Shown here piece after piece: positions 34,901 to 44,471 of a stretch of 64,000 nt of DNA (its first letter is position 1; each line of letters begins with the position of its first letter). The DNA is taken from the NCBI RefSeq assembly GCF_019711565.1, contig NZ_JAIGNN010000003.1, positions 143,524 to 207,523 on the forward strand. The letters run 5' to 3'. The notes under the pieces were generated by a model that saw nothing but the letters and a program-made list of their open reading frames with translations, had not been told where the DNA came from and did no database searches. This stretch comes from Qipengyuania proteolytica. GTDB lineage: Bacteria; Pseudomonadota; Alphaproteobacteria; Sphingomonadales; Sphingomonadaceae. A program made the translations under genes and the position numbers.

Positions 34901-35623
34901 TCATTCATAGGGCCGCACCACGACCCAGCGCAGCGGCTGGTCGGCGGCTTCTGTCTTGTGCCAGCGGTTGGCGGTCCACATCAGCCAGGGCCGCGCGGCG
35001 TAATCGGGTTCGAACCAGCTGCTGGTGAGCCACAGCTGGCGGTCGATCCGGCGCGAGATGCCGTAGGCCTCCTCGAACGGCTCGTCGGGCGCAAGGATCA
35101 CCGCCTTGCCCGCATGCGCCTCGATCTGGTTGACCAGCGTCATCAGCTCGCTCTGCACCGCCGCGTCCGAGACGCGGGATGGGCAGTCCTGCGCCGTGCC
35201 CTCCAGCAGGATTGCGGGAGGAAGCAGCCCCCGATCGCGTGGCACAATGGTGACGAAATTGGCCGATTGCCCGTCGGCCACGTCGCACAGGTCGAAGCGG
35301 TGGGCCGCGCCGACTTCCAGTCCGGCCGCTTTCGCCCGGGCGAAGTTCTGGGCGAAGGCGATGTCGCTCCCGCCGGCCCCATCGCTCGCTTCGAGATAGA
35401 CGAATTTCGCGCCGAGCCCCGCCAGCGTATCGAAGGCCACCGGCCCGTCCGCCGCGCCGACCAGCGCACCCTGATCGGGCCATGCGGCTTCGTCGGGCTG
35501 CCAGTCGCGCCGCTCGTAGAAGCCATAGGCCGCGCCCATGCCGAGCACGAGCAACAGGACCAGCGCCGCCTTGGCCGCGCCCGACAGCCCGTGCCGGGCC
35601 CGTGTGCGTTTCCTGCGCGCCAA
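34901..35623 (-). CDS. Glycoside hydrolase family 25 lysozyme-like protein
   Basis: A 240-residue protein. A short basic tail and one membrane segment (KAALVLLLVLGMGAAYGF) anchor a GH25-like barrel: VAFDTLAGLGAKFVYLEASDG holds the probable catalytic Glu, and WLTSSWFEPDY and WLMWTANRW are typical later motifs. It probably cuts peptidoglycan, consistent with the LD-carboxypeptidase two genes downstream. The start is TTG 35623, 4 nt after the UPF0262 stop. Confidence 0.8.
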   Translation of the reverse strand: MARRKRTRARHGLSGAAKAALVLLLVLGMGAAYGFYERRDWQPDEAAWPDQGALVGAADGPVAFDTLAGLGAKFVYLEASDGAGGSDIAFAQNFARAKAAGLEVGAAHRFDLCDVADGQSANFVTIVPRDRGLLPPAILLEGTAQDCPSRVSDAAVQSELMTLVNQIEAHAGKAVILAPDEPFEEAYGISRRIDRQLWLTSSWFEPDYAARPWLMWTANRWHKTEAADQPLRWVVVRPYE

Positions 35624-35627
35624 GCCC

Positions 35628-36131
35628 TCAGCCCTTGATGTGGAGCACGCAGATCAGCGTGAAGAGACGCCGCGCGGTGGCGAAATCGGTTTCCACCTTG
35701 CCTTCAAGCCGTTCCATCAGCAGTTCGGCGGCCCGGTTGTGGACGCCGCGCCGGGCCATGTCGATCGTCTCGATCTCCATCGGCGTCGCCTTGCGGATTG
35801 CCTGGTAATAGCTGTCGCAGATCGCGAAATATTCGCGGATCGGGCGGCGAAACCGGGCGAGACCCAGCAGCAATTCCTCGAGCAGCTGGTTGTCCGTGTC
35901 CGCGATTGTCATCAGCAACCGCCCGTCGCGCACCGCCAGCGTGAGGTGGTATGGCCCGTTCGCCCCGCGCTCGACCGCGCGGACCGGCTTGAACACGTTT
36001 TCCTCGATCAGGTCGAAGATCGCGATCCGCCGCTCCTGCTCGATATCGGCATTGCGCCAGATGATCGTCTGCTCGTCGAGCTCGATCTGCGCGATGCGAT
36101 GGTCGCCACTTGAGATTGCGGAATCACTCAT
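35628..36131 (-). CDS. UPF0262 family protein
   Basis: A 167-residue soluble protein of the alphaproteobacterial UPF0262 family, function unknown. The family pattern is visible in RRIAIFDLIEENVFKPV, LTLAVRDGRLLMTI and IREYFAICDSYYQAIRKATPMEIETIDMARRGVHNRAAELL. It is divergent from dnaB and first of a minus-strand run UPF0262-GH25-cdd-LD-carboxypeptidase with gaps of 4 nt or overlaps. Confidence 0.88.
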   Translation of the reverse strand: MSDSAISSGDHRIAQIELDEQTIIWRNADIEQERRIAIFDLIEENVFKPVRAVERGANGPYHLTLAVRDGRLLMTIADTDNQLLEELLLGLARFRRPIREYFAICDSYYQAIRKATPMEIETIDMARRGVHNRAAELLMERLEGKVETDFATARRLFTLICVLHIKG

Positions 36132-36259
36132 GTCCGGGCCCGCTTTCGCAGGTTTATGCGGGCCGGGGCAAGTGCTTGCCGAATAGTCCCCGATATCCAC
36201 AAGCGGCGTGGCCCCATTGCAACTTGCCAGTGCCCTGCCCCTCCCTCCATCAGGGACCC

Positions 36260-37780
36260 ATGGCCGATACCGATCTCCTCTTCCCCGCCGATGATTCGAC
36301 TGCCGACAAGGCAGCCAAGGGCACGCAGCTCCCTTCCAACCTAGAGGCGGAGGCCGCCTTCCTGGGCGCGGTGCTGATCGACAACAAGGTGATCGAGGAA
36401 CTGACCACGCCGCTGGTCCCCGACCATTTCTACGAGCCGGTCCACCAGCGAATCTACGAGCGCGTGCTCAAGCTGCTCGACCGCAATTCGGTGGCGACAC
36501 CGGTCACGCTGAAGCCCTATTTCGAGAGCGACGAGGCGCTGAAACAGCTCGGCGGGGTGACCTATCTCGCCCAGCTCACCGCCGACGGGCAGGGCCTGCT
36601 GCACCCGCGCGAGCTGGCCGAGCAGATTTACGACCTCGCGCTGCTGCGCCAGCTGGTGAGCGTCGGGCGCAACCTCGTCGAAGGCGCGCTCGACACCTCG
36701 GACGAGGTCGAGCCGCTCCGCAAGATCGAGCAGGCCGAGGCGGATCTCTACCGCGTGGCGGAAGGCGCGAGCACGGGCAGCGAGGCGCAAAGCTTCCGCA
36801 CTGCCGCCTTCGGCGCGCTGCAGGTCGTGCAGGCGGCGATGAATTCGGGCGGGCGCTTCTCGGGCAAGACCACCGGCCTCGACACGATCAACGACAAGAC
36901 CAGCGGCCTCCACAATTCGGACCTCGTGATCCTCGCCGGCCGTCCGGCGATGGGCAAGACCTCGCTCGCGACCAACATCGCCTTCAACGCCGCCTCGCGC
37001 CTGATGCGCGACCTGCGCGACGGGATCGAGCCGTCGGATTCGCCCGGCGCGGGCGTCGCCTTCTTCAGCCTCGAAATGAGCGCCGACCAGCTCGCCACGC
37101 GTATCCTCGCCGAGCAGGCCGAGATTTCGAGCGAGAAGCTGCGGTCGGGCAAGCTAAGCCGCGAGGAATTCCAGCGTTTGAGCTTCGCCAGCCAGGAGCT
37201 GACCGACCTTCCACTCTATATCGACGACACGCCCGCGCTGACCATCGGCGCGCTGCGCACCCGCGCGCGGCGGCTGAAGCGACGGCACGATATCGGGCTG
37301 GTAGTGGTCGACTATCTCCAGCTGCTGCAGGGCTCGGGCCGCGCGAGCGACAACCGCGTCAACGAAATCTCCGAGATCAGCCGCGGGCTCAAGACGCTGG
37401 CGAAGGAGCTGCATGTGCCGGTGATCGCGCTGTCGCAGCTCTCGCGTCAGGTGGAACAGCGCGAGGACAAGCGCCCGCAGCTCGCCGATTTGCGCGAATC
37501 CGGCTCGATCGAGCAGGACGCCGACATGGTGTGGTTCATCTTCCGCGCCGAATATTATCACAACGCCACCAAGCCCGACACGCCGGACGAAACCTCTTCG
37601 GAAGAGGTGCGGATGAAATATGCCGAATGGGAAGCCCGCCACCTCGAACTGGTCAACAAGGCCACGCTGATCGTCGCCAAGCAGCGGCACGGCTCGACCG
37701 GCAACGTGCCCCTGCTTTTCCACAGCGAATTCACCAAGTTCTCCAGTCCCGACGTGCGAAACTACGAGGACTACGAATAG
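36260..37780 (+). CDS. dnaB: Replicative DNA helicase DnaB
   Basis: A 506-residue hexameric helicase. The N-terminal helical domain (NLEAEAAFLGAVLID) precedes a RecA-type C-terminal domain with Walker A GRPAMGKTS, Walker B VVVDYLQLL, and sensor/arginine-finger regions (ALSQLSRQVEQR, LRESGSIEQDADMVWF). ATG 36260 was chosen because the family N-terminus follows. The leading 21 residues are a polar extension. No intein is visible. Confidence 0.96.
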   Translation: MADTDLLFPADDSTADKAAKGTQLPSNLEAEAAFLGAVLIDNKVIEELTTPLVPDHFYEPVHQRIYERVLKLLDRNSVATPVTLKPYFESDEALKQLGGVTYLAQLTADGQGLLHPRELAEQIYDLALLRQLVSVGRNLVEGALDTSDEVEPLRKIEQAEADLYRVAEGASTGSEAQSFRTAAFGALQVVQAAMNSGGRFSGKTTGLDTINDKTSGLHNSDLVILAGRPAMGKTSLATNIAFNAASRLMRDLRDGIEPSDSPGAGVAFFSLEMSADQLATRILAEQAEISSEKLRSGKLSREEFQRLSFASQELTDLPLYIDDTPALTIGALRTRARRLKRRHDIGLVVVDYLQLLQGSGRASDNRVNEISEISRGLKTLAKELHVPVIALSQLSRQVEQREDKRPQLADLRESGSIEQDADMVWFIFRAEYYHNATKPDTPDETSSEEVRMKYAEWEARHLELVNKATLIVAKQRHGSTGNVPLLFHSEFTKFSSPDVRNYEDYE

Positions 37781-37781
37781 G

Positions 37782-38969
37782 TCAGATGCCGAGGTTCAGC
37801 CTGCGCGTGACCGTGTAGTCGAGCACCGAGACCAGCACCCAGCCCATCCACCAGCGCACCCGGTTGAACAGCGTCTTGCGCTGGCGGTGGAGTTCGGGGG
37901 TGATTTCCTCCGACGCCGCGATGTGGCGCGAGATGAAATCGTGCATCGCCTGCGCCAGTTCCTCGTCCTCGATCCGCAGCATGATCTCGAGATTGAGGTA
38001 GAGGCTGCGCATGTCGAAATTGGCGCTGCCGACATAGGTCGCATCGTCGAGCACGAGCATCTTGGTGTGCAGCTTGCAGGGGCTAAATTCCCAGATCTTC
38101 GCCCCGCGCTTGAGGAGGTAGGAATAGAGCGAGCGGGTCGCCCCCAGCGTCGCGCCATTGTCGCTCTTGGCGGCCATCAGCAGGCGCGTTTTCCCCTTGC
38201 GCGCGACCCGCGCAATGCGCCTGAGCAGCGTATAGGGCGGTGAGAAATAGGCCATGAAGATGTCCAGCCGCTCGCCGTCCAAGAGATCGCGCGTCACGCA
38301 GCGTGCCCAGCTCGACAGCCCGCGGGTCGGCCCGCCGACCAGCCAGCGGACCTTGCCGTCCTCGCTCTTCCATTCCCACTCCGCGACGGTCCGGCGGATC
38401 GCGCGGAAATGGGCGTCCTTGTCGTCGGTCCACGCGACGAGCTTGGCGAACCAGTCGGCCAGGCCTTCGACCGCGTCGCCTTCGAGAAGGATCGCGAGGT
38501 CGTTCCAGCCGTTCTCCTCCGGCGGGGCGAAATAGTCGTCGGCGATGTTGAACCCGCCGAACATGGCGTGCTTGCCGTCGGCGATGACCATCTTCTGGTG
38601 GTTGCGGATGAGGTAGCGGAAACCGAGCCGCGGGCTGAAACAGAAAAAGCGTCCGCCGGCGTCGACCAGCGGCTGGAGGAACAGGTCGGAAGCCGAGGCG
38701 CCGAAGCGGTCGATCACCAGCGTCACCGCGACGCCGCGCGCGGCCGCAGCGACCAGCGCATCGCGCAGCTCGGTGCTGATGCGGTCTTCCTCGAAGATGT
38801 AGAAACACACGTCGAGGGTCTCGCGGGCCCCTTCGACCAGCTCGATCAGGGCCGCCCGGCGGTCGGCGCCGCCCGGATAGAAGGTCAGCGACTGGCCCTG
38901 CGCCCGATGCGAAAACGGGGCCGGGTCGCGATAGCCCACGGGGCTCGGGCAGGGTTCCTGCGCATTCAT
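37782..38969 (-). CDS. Phospholipase D-like / cardiolipin synthase family protein
   Basis: A 395-residue protein with two HKD motifs. The first is NHQKMVIADGKHAMFGGFN, the second LHTKMLVLDDATYVGSANFD. Its length and motif spacing fit cardiolipin synthase B-type enzymes, which join phosphatidylglycerol with another phospholipid at the inner membrane. The C-terminus has a Trp-rich hydrophobic segment near residues 370-385 and no N-terminal membrane segments. It is convergent with dnaB, 1 nt apart. Confidence 0.88.
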   Translation of the reverse strand: MNAQEPCPSPVGYRDPAPFSHRAQGQSLTFYPGGADRRAALIELVEGARETLDVCFYIFEEDRISTELRDALVAAAARGVAVTLVIDRFGASASDLFLQPLVDAGGRFFCFSPRLGFRYLIRNHQKMVIADGKHAMFGGFNIADDYFAPPEENGWNDLAILLEGDAVEGLADWFAKLVAWTDDKDAHFRAIRRTVAEWEWKSEDGKVRWLVGGPTRGLSSWARCVTRDLLDGERLDIFMAYFSPPYTLLRRIARVARKGKTRLLMAAKSDNGATLGATRSLYSYLLKRGAKIWEFSPCKLHTKMLVLDDATYVGSANFDMRSLYLNLEIMLRIEDEELAQAMHDFISRHIAASEEITPELHRQRKTLFNRVRWWMGWVLVSVLDYTVTRRLNLGI

Positions 38970-39078
38970 CGATCCGCAGCTTTAGCCATCCTGCGCGCCC
39001 GCGCAAATCCTTGACTATCCGCCCCTCACCACCTATCTGCCGCGCTTTCCAAGAATCACGAATGACCGGAGTGCCCGA

Positions 39079-39423
39079 ATGGCGCGCGTTACCGTTGAAG
39101 ACTGCGTAGACAAGGTTCCCAACCGTTTCGACCTGGTGTTGCTGGCTGCCCAGCGCGCCCGCGAAATTTCGGGCGGTGCCGAACTGACCGTCGATCGCGA
39201 CCGCGATAAGAACCCGGTTGTCGCCCTGCGCGAGATCGCGGAAACCACGATCAAGCCCAAGGAACTCCAGGAAGCCGCCATCACCAACCTGCAGAAGATC
39301 CTGCCGGACGACGATGACGAGATGGATGAAGTCGGCTCGCTGAGCCAGTCGGCGGAAGCGCTTCGGATCACCGCCTCTGCGCCGACCCGCTCGACCTCGA
39401 TCGGCGGCGATTACGAAGGCTAA
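39079..39423 (+). CDS. rpoZ: DNA-directed RNA polymerase omega subunit
   Basis: A 114-residue protein beginning [30 protein letters not shown], the omega signature, with an acidic C-terminal tail (DDDDEMDE). It stabilises beta-prime during polymerase assembly. It is monocistronic with a strong terminator at 39451-39477. Confidence 0.96.
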   Translation: MARVTVEDCVDKVPNRFDLVLLAAQRAREISGGAELTVDRDRDKNPVVALREIAETTIKPKELQEAAITNLQKILPDDDDEMDEVGSLSQSAEALRITASAPTRSTSIGGDYEG

Positions 39424-39450
39424 GCCCTTCCGATCACGAACGAATAGTGG

Positions 39451-39477
39451 AAAGGCCGCCCATAGGGCGGCCTTTTT
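39451..39477 (+). terminator. Rho-independent terminator of rpoZ
   Basis: AAAGGCCGCCC, loop ATA, GGGCGGCC followed by TTTTT. It starts 28 nt after the rpoZ stop. Confidence 0.9.
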
Positions 39478-39531
39478 GCATTGCAGCACGATCACCGCCC
39501 TCGCTATCCTGACGGCGCAACTGGAGGGTTC

Positions 39532-40620
39532 ATGAGCGATTTCGGCGAGGGTTTGGGCACGGCCGTGGAAGGGGGACTGTTCGCCAGGGCGGTCGCCAAG
39601 GGCAGCACCGACCTGCCCGAAACCGCGCCGCTCGAAAAAGGACATTTCGCCGAAGGGGCCTGCCTCAATTGCGGCACCGCACTGGTCGGCGCGCATTGCC
39701 ACGCCTGCGGGCAGAAGGCGCATCTCCACCGCACTATGGGCGCGTTCATGCACGATCTGATGCACGGCGCGCTGCACTTCGAAGGCAAGACCTGGAAGAC
39801 GCTGCCCCTGCTGGCGTTCAAGCCCGGGCAGCTGACCCGCCGCTATGTCGACGGCGAGCGGGCGCGGTTCGTCAGCCCGATGGCGCTGTTCCTGTTCTCG
39901 ATCTTCCTGATGTTCGCCGTCTTCCAGATGGTCGGGCTGACCGCGCCGACGGAGATAAGCTCGGCCGATGGCGTGCAGAGCGGGCTCAAGACCATGCTGG
40001 CCGATGCGGAGAAGGAACGGGACACGCTCTCGGCGACGCTCGCCGGGATGGAAAAGGGCACACCGGAATATGCCCAGACCGAAAGGGCGCTGAAGGAAGC
40101 GCAGGAAACCGTTGCGGGGATCGAGGAAACCGGCAAGCTGGTGGTGCGCGGCGGCGGCTCACTCAAAGACGCCGAGCTCGGCTCCACCGGCTGGAATTTC
40201 CTCGACCACGCGATCGAGAAGTGGCGCACGAACCCGGGCCTCATGGTCTACAAACTGCAGACCAACAGCTACAAGTTCAGCTGGCTGCTGATCCCGCTCT
40301 CGGTGCCGTTCATGTGGCTGCTGTTCTTCTGGAAGCGCCGCTTCAGGGCTTATGATCACGCGATCTTCGTGACCTACTCGATCGCCTTCATGTCGCTGCT
40401 GTTCATCGTGGTGTCGGTGCTGGTGAAGATCGGAGCGCCGGAATGGGCATGGGGGACGCTGATTGGGCTCGCTCCGCCGATCCATATCTACAAGCAGCTG
40501 CGCGGCGCCTATGGGCTTTCGCGTTTCAGCGCGTTCTGGCGGCTGTGCGTGCTCATGGTGTTCATCGGGATCGTGCTCAGCCTGTTCCTGCAGCTGTTGC
40601 TGGTGCTGGGCGCGTTCTGA
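39532..40620 (+). CDS. DUF3667 domain membrane protein
   Basis: A 362-residue protein. An N-terminal zinc-ribbon-like CLNCG...CHACG precedes the DUF3667 core (RRYVDGERARFVSPMALFLFSIFL). A coiled-coil-prone segment lies at ~155-205, then four membrane segments in the C-terminal 120 residues. Function unknown. ATG 39532 has GGAGGG six bases upstream. Confidence 0.85.
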   Translation: MSDFGEGLGTAVEGGLFARAVAKGSTDLPETAPLEKGHFAEGACLNCGTALVGAHCHACGQKAHLHRTMGAFMHDLMHGALHFEGKTWKTLPLLAFKPGQLTRRYVDGERARFVSPMALFLFSIFLMFAVFQMVGLTAPTEISSADGVQSGLKTMLADAEKERDTLSATLAGMEKGTPEYAQTERALKEAQETVAGIEETGKLVVRGGGSLKDAELGSTGWNFLDHAIEKWRTNPGLMVYKLQTNSYKFSWLLIPLSVPFMWLLFFWKRRFRAYDHAIFVTYSIAFMSLLFIVVSVLVKIGAPEWAWGTLIGLAPPIHIYKQLRGAYGLSRFSAFWRLCVLMVFIGIVLSLFLQLLLVLGAF

Positions 40621-40634
40621 CGCCCTGAAACGGA

Positions 40635-40660
40635 AAGGGCGCCCCGATCGGGACGCCCTT
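40635..40660. terminator. Hairpin between convergent DUF3667 gene and ftsH
   Basis: AAGGGCGCCCC, loop GATC, GGGACGCCCTT, with one mismatch. Modest T content follows on the minus strand only, so it most likely serves ftsH. Confidence 0.5.
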
Positions 40661-40683
40661 CGTTCGCCAGATTGGTGTGAGGG

Positions 40684-42642
40684 TCAGGCGCCCTGCGGCG
40701 CGGTACCTCCACCGAACTTCTTGCCGGCCTTGGGCACCGCCGCACCGGCGACGGGTTTGGCCGCGATCGGGCCCTTGGGCTCGTCCGGGCGGTCGATCCG
40801 GCCATCCTTCATGAGCTGGTCGATCTCCTCGCCGGTCAGCGTCTCGTATTCGAGCAGCGCCTGCGCCAGCAGGTGGAGCTTGTCTTCCTGGCTGGTGAGA
40901 ACTTCGGTGGCGCGCTTCAGGCCGCCCTCGACCAGGTCCTTGATCTCTGCGTCGATCAGCTTGTTGGTTTCCGCGCCGGCCATGGTCCGCTGGGTGGAAC
41001 CCATGCCGAGATAACCGTCCTGGCTGGCTTCGTACTGCAGCGGGCCGAGCTTGTCGGACATGCCCCACTTGGTGACCATGTTACGCGCAAGGTCGGTTGC
41101 ATACTGGATGTCGCCCGAGGCTCCGCTCGAGACCTTGTCGTGGCCGAAGATGATTTCCTCTGCGACACGTCCACCCATGGCGACGGCGAGGTTCGCATGC
41201 ATCTTGTCGCGGTGGTACGAATAGCTATCGCGTTCCGGCAGGCGCATCACCATGCCCAGCGCGCGGCCGCGCGGGATGATCGTCGCCTTGTGGATGGGAT
41301 CGGATGCCGGCTCGTTGATCGAGACGAGCGCATGGCCGGCCTCGTGATAGGCGGTCATCTTCTTCTCGTCCTCGGTCATGACCATGCTGCGGCGCTCCGC
41401 GCCCATCATGACCTTGTCCTTGGCATCCTCGAACTCCTGCATCGCGACGAGGCGCTTGTTGCGGCGCGCCGCCAGCAGCGCCGCCTCGTTGCACAGGTTG
41501 GCGAGATCGGCACCCGAGAAGCCAGGGGTGCCACGGGCAATCGTGCGCGGATTCACGTCCGGCGCCAGCGGCAGCTTCTTCATATGCACCGCGAGGATCT
41601 TCTCGCGTCCGTCGATATCGGGCACCGGCACCACGACCTGGCGGTCGAAGCGGCCCGGGCGCAGCAGCGCAGGGTCGAGCACGTCGGGGCGGTTGGTCGC
41701 CGCGATGATGATGATGCCCTCGTTCGCTTCGAAGCCGTCCATCTCGACCAGCAGCTGGTTCAGCGTCTGCTCGCGCTCGTCGTTCGAATTGCCGAGGCCG
41801 TGGCCGCGCGAACGGCCGACCGCATCGATTTCGTCGATGAACAGGATGCAGGGCGCGTTCTTCTTCGCCTGTTCGAACATGTCGCGCACGCGGCTCGCGC
41901 CGACGCCGACGAACATTTCCACGAAGTCCGAGCCCGAGATGGTGAAGAAGGGGACGCCCGCCTCACCCGCGATCGCGCGGGCGAGCAGCGTCTTGCCGGT
42001 ACCGGGCGAGCCGACGAGCAGCGCACCCTTGGGGATCTGGCCGCCGAGCTTTGAGAAACGCTGCGGATCGCGCAGGAACTCGACGATTTCTTCCAGCTCT
42101 TCGCGCGCCTCGTCGATGCCGGCGACATCGGCAAAGGTCACCTTGCCCTGGCGTTCGGTCAGCAGCTTGGCCTTGGACTTGCCGAAGCCCATCGCGCCGC
42201 CCGCGCCGCCGCCCTTCTGCACCTGTCGCAGTGCGAAGACCGCGATGCCAAGGATCAGCACGAAGGGCAGGATCTGGATCAGCGCATAGAGGAGGATGTT
42301 CTGGTTGTCGGCTTCCTTGCCCGAATACTGGACGCCGTTGTCCTCCAGCAGCTGCGGGAGCGTTTCGTCCTTGGGGATTGGGACAGTCGAGAAAGCCTCG
42401 CCGTTCTTGGTCTCGCCCACGATCAGCTTTTCGGAGATCTGGACCGACTTGATCGAGCCTTCGGCCACCTTGTCGCGGAAGTCCGAATAGAGGATCGAGG
42501 TGCCGTTGCCCTGCGCCCCGCCGCCGAAGACGGAAACCACCATCAGCAGGGCGAGGAAAATACCGCCCCAGATCATCAGGCTCTTCACCCAGGGGTTGGG
42601 GCCATTGCCCTCCGGTTCGGGCGGGGTGTTCTGCTCGCTCAT
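40684..42642 (-). CDS. ftsH: ATP-dependent zinc metalloprotease FtsH
   Basis: A 652-residue membrane-bound AAA+ protease degrading damaged membrane and short-lived cytosolic proteins. Two membrane segments (residues ~20-37 and ~118-137) flank a periplasmic loop. The AAA module has Walker A GSPGTGKT, Walker B ILFIDEID and the RPGRFDRQ second region of homology. The zinc site is HEAGH. The C-terminus ends in a Pro/Ala/Gly/Lys-rich tail. Confidence 0.97.
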   Translation of the reverse strand: MSEQNTPPEPEGNGPNPWVKSLMIWGGIFLALLMVVSVFGGGAQGNGTSILYSDFRDKVAEGSIKSVQISEKLIVGETKNGEAFSTVPIPKDETLPQLLEDNGVQYSGKEADNQNILLYALIQILPFVLILGIAVFALRQVQKGGGAGGAMGFGKSKAKLLTERQGKVTFADVAGIDEAREELEEIVEFLRDPQRFSKLGGQIPKGALLVGSPGTGKTLLARAIAGEAGVPFFTISGSDFVEMFVGVGASRVRDMFEQAKKNAPCILFIDEIDAVGRSRGHGLGNSNDEREQTLNQLLVEMDGFEANEGIIIIAATNRPDVLDPALLRPGRFDRQVVVPVPDIDGREKILAVHMKKLPLAPDVNPRTIARGTPGFSGADLANLCNEAALLAARRNKRLVAMQEFEDAKDKVMMGAERRSMVMTEDEKKMTAYHEAGHALVSINEPASDPIHKATIIPRGRALGMVMRLPERDSYSYHRDKMHANLAVAMGGRVAEEIIFGHDKVSSGASGDIQYATDLARNMVTKWGMSDKLGPLQYEASQDGYLGMGSTQRTMAGAETNKLIDAEIKDLVEGGLKRATEVLTSQEDKLHLLAQALLEYETLTGEEIDQLMKDGRIDRPDEPKGPIAAKPVAGAAVPKAGKKFGGGTAPQGA

Positions 42643-42723
42643 GCGCAGGAGTCCTTTCGTTGGCGATAATGTAGGATCGCACGGGTGAATGGCAAGTTGA
42701 CTGCGCTTGCGATATTTTCGCTC

Positions 42724-43689
42724 TCAGGCAGCGATCCGTTCGATCAGCCAGAAGGCTCCGGTGATGCCGATGGCATAGGTGGCGAGCTTGAGTGCGGGCG
42801 CTTCGGCCTTCGGGGCAATTCTGGCAATCGCCGCGCGGATCGCGAGGACAGCGGCGATCACGAGCAATTGCCCAGCTTCGACGCCGAGGTTGAAGCTGAC
42901 GAGCGCCGCGGGCACCTCGCCCTCGGGCAGGCCGATTTCGCGCAGGGCACCGGCGAAGCCGAAGCCGTGGAGCAGGCCGAAGGCGAAGGCCACGATCCAC
43001 GGCAGGCGGCGGGTGAAGGTGTCCCTGCCCTTGGCCAGCTCGACCGCGAGAAACACGATGCTGAGCGCGATCAATGCCTCGACCGGGCGCTGCGGCAGCC
43101 CGGTGACGCCGAGCGTCGTCGCCACCAGGATCATGGAATGGGCTACAGTGAAGGCAGTCGCGGCTTTGATGACCGGCCAGGGCCGCGCCACGAGCAACAC
43201 CAGAGCAATGACGAACAGCAGGTGGTCCCACCCGCCGAGGATATGCCCGACCCCGATCGCGAAATAGCTGCGCCATACCTGTGCCGCACCGGGCCGCACC
43301 GCGATGGTCGCGTCGGGGTGGTCGACGGTGAGGCGGTGGACCTGCACCGGTCGGCCGAGCGGGGCGACGCGCAGGATCGCATCGCCCTGCCCCGCCAGCG
43401 TGGGCCAGCCAATTGTGCTGCCCGCCACGTCGCCCTTGCACCGCACCTTCGCGCTGCCGAGCAGGGCCAGCGCGGCGCTATCGCGGCGCGGCTCGCCATC
43501 GAGGGCGCAAGCGGCTGGCAGGGACGGGATCGTCAGGCGACTATCGGCAGGCCCGGCGACCGGCTGCTTCCAGGTCAGCACCCAAAGTGATTCATCCACT
43601 TGCTCGAACTGGATCGAGACGGGACGCAATTCGTCGGCCAGGACCGGCGAGCCGACCAGCAAGGCCAGAGCGGCGAGCAGCCACCTCAT
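42724..43689 (-). CDS. HupE/UreJ family membrane protein
   Basis: A 321-residue protein. A signal peptide ends at VLA (residue ~18). A beta-rich periplasmic domain (~20-130) is followed by a HupE/UreJ-type membrane domain of about six segments with GVGHILGGWDHLLFVIALVLL, FTVAHSMILVATTLG and FGLLHGFGFAGAL. The His-rich membrane motifs are typical of metal-transport-like HupE proteins. It is the last gene of an overlapping three-gene operon with the PPIase and DUF3604 genes. Confidence 0.85.
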   Translation of the reverse strand: MRWLLAALALLVGSPVLADELRPVSIQFEQVDESLWVLTWKQPVAGPADSRLTIPSLPAACALDGEPRRDSAALALLGSAKVRCKGDVAGSTIGWPTLAGQGDAILRVAPLGRPVQVHRLTVDHPDATIAVRPGAAQVWRSYFAIGVGHILGGWDHLLFVIALVLLVARPWPVIKAATAFTVAHSMILVATTLGVTGLPQRPVEALIALSIVFLAVELAKGRDTFTRRLPWIVAFAFGLLHGFGFAGALREIGLPEGEVPAALVSFNLGVEAGQLLVIAAVLAIRAAIARIAPKAEAPALKLATYAIGITGAFWLIERIAA

Positions 43690-44471
43690 TCGCGCTCGAC
43701 CCGATAGGCTTCGCGCAGGACCTCGTAGGCGCGCTCCCGCCGCTCGGCGATGGTCGCATTGCGCCAGTCGGCCTCGACGAGATCGCGGATTTCGCCGAGC
43801 GGCGGCACCTTGCCGGGGGTCCGTTCGCGCAGGCGGACGAGGTGCCAGCCAAAGCCAGATGGGACCGGTCCCTGCCATCTCTCGACCGGCTGCAGCACGG
43901 CAAGTTCCTGCACGAATTGCTGGCCGAAGGTTTCGCGTACCTCGCTGGTCGGCATCCGTGCCACCGATCGCGGCAGGCTGATGGGGTTGCCGCGCGGGTT
44001 GGGGGTGGCGAGCGCCCGTCTCGCCGTGTCCTCGCCGGCAAACCACGCCTGGTCGAAGCTCAGCGCCCCGCCACCGGCGAACCGTTCGGGATGCGCCGCG
44101 AGCCATTGCTCGAGCGTCTCCTCCGACACAGTCGCGGTTTCGGCGCTGGCGGTAGCCAGCTCGTCCATCTTGGTCGCCAACCTTCGGCGGACAACCGCGT
44201 CGTCCTCGTCCAGCCCGAGCCGCAAGGCCTCGCGATAGAGCACCTCCTCGCGCACCCAGCGATCGATCAGGCCGTCCATCTCCGCATCGGTCGGCGGGCG
44301 GCCCATGATCCGCTCGAAACCGAGCGCGATTCCCGCCTGCCGCTCGCGCGTGATCGCGATCGTGCGGTCCGCCGGATCGACCGGATTGCCCCACCAGCCC
44401 AGCGCCGCGTAGATCGCCGCGCCGGCGAGCAGGAAATGGACCAGCGGCTCGCGCAGCCAGCTGCGGATCAC
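43686..44471 (-). CDS. Parvulin-type peptidyl-prolyl isomerase, membrane-anchored
   Basis: A 261-residue protein starting at GTG 44471, which overlaps the DUF3604 stop (GTGA). One membrane anchor (FLLAGAAIYAALGWW) is followed by a SurA-N-like helical region and a parvulin-type domain ending FGWHLVRLRERTPGKVPPLGEIRDLVEADW. It probably folds an exported protein, perhaps one of its operon partners. It overlaps hupE by 4 nt. Confidence 0.82.
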   Translation of the reverse strand: MIRSWLREPLVHFLLAGAAIYAALGWWGNPVDPADRTIAITRERQAGIALGFERIMGRPPTDAEMDGLIDRWVREEVLYREALRLGLDEDDAVVRRRLATKMDELATASAETATVSEETLEQWLAAHPERFAGGGALSFDQAWFAGEDTARRALATPNPRGNPISLPRSVARMPTSEVRETFGQQFVQELAVLQPVERWQGPVPSGFGWHLVRLRERTPGKVPPLGEIRDLVEADWRNATIAERRERAYEVLREAYRVERE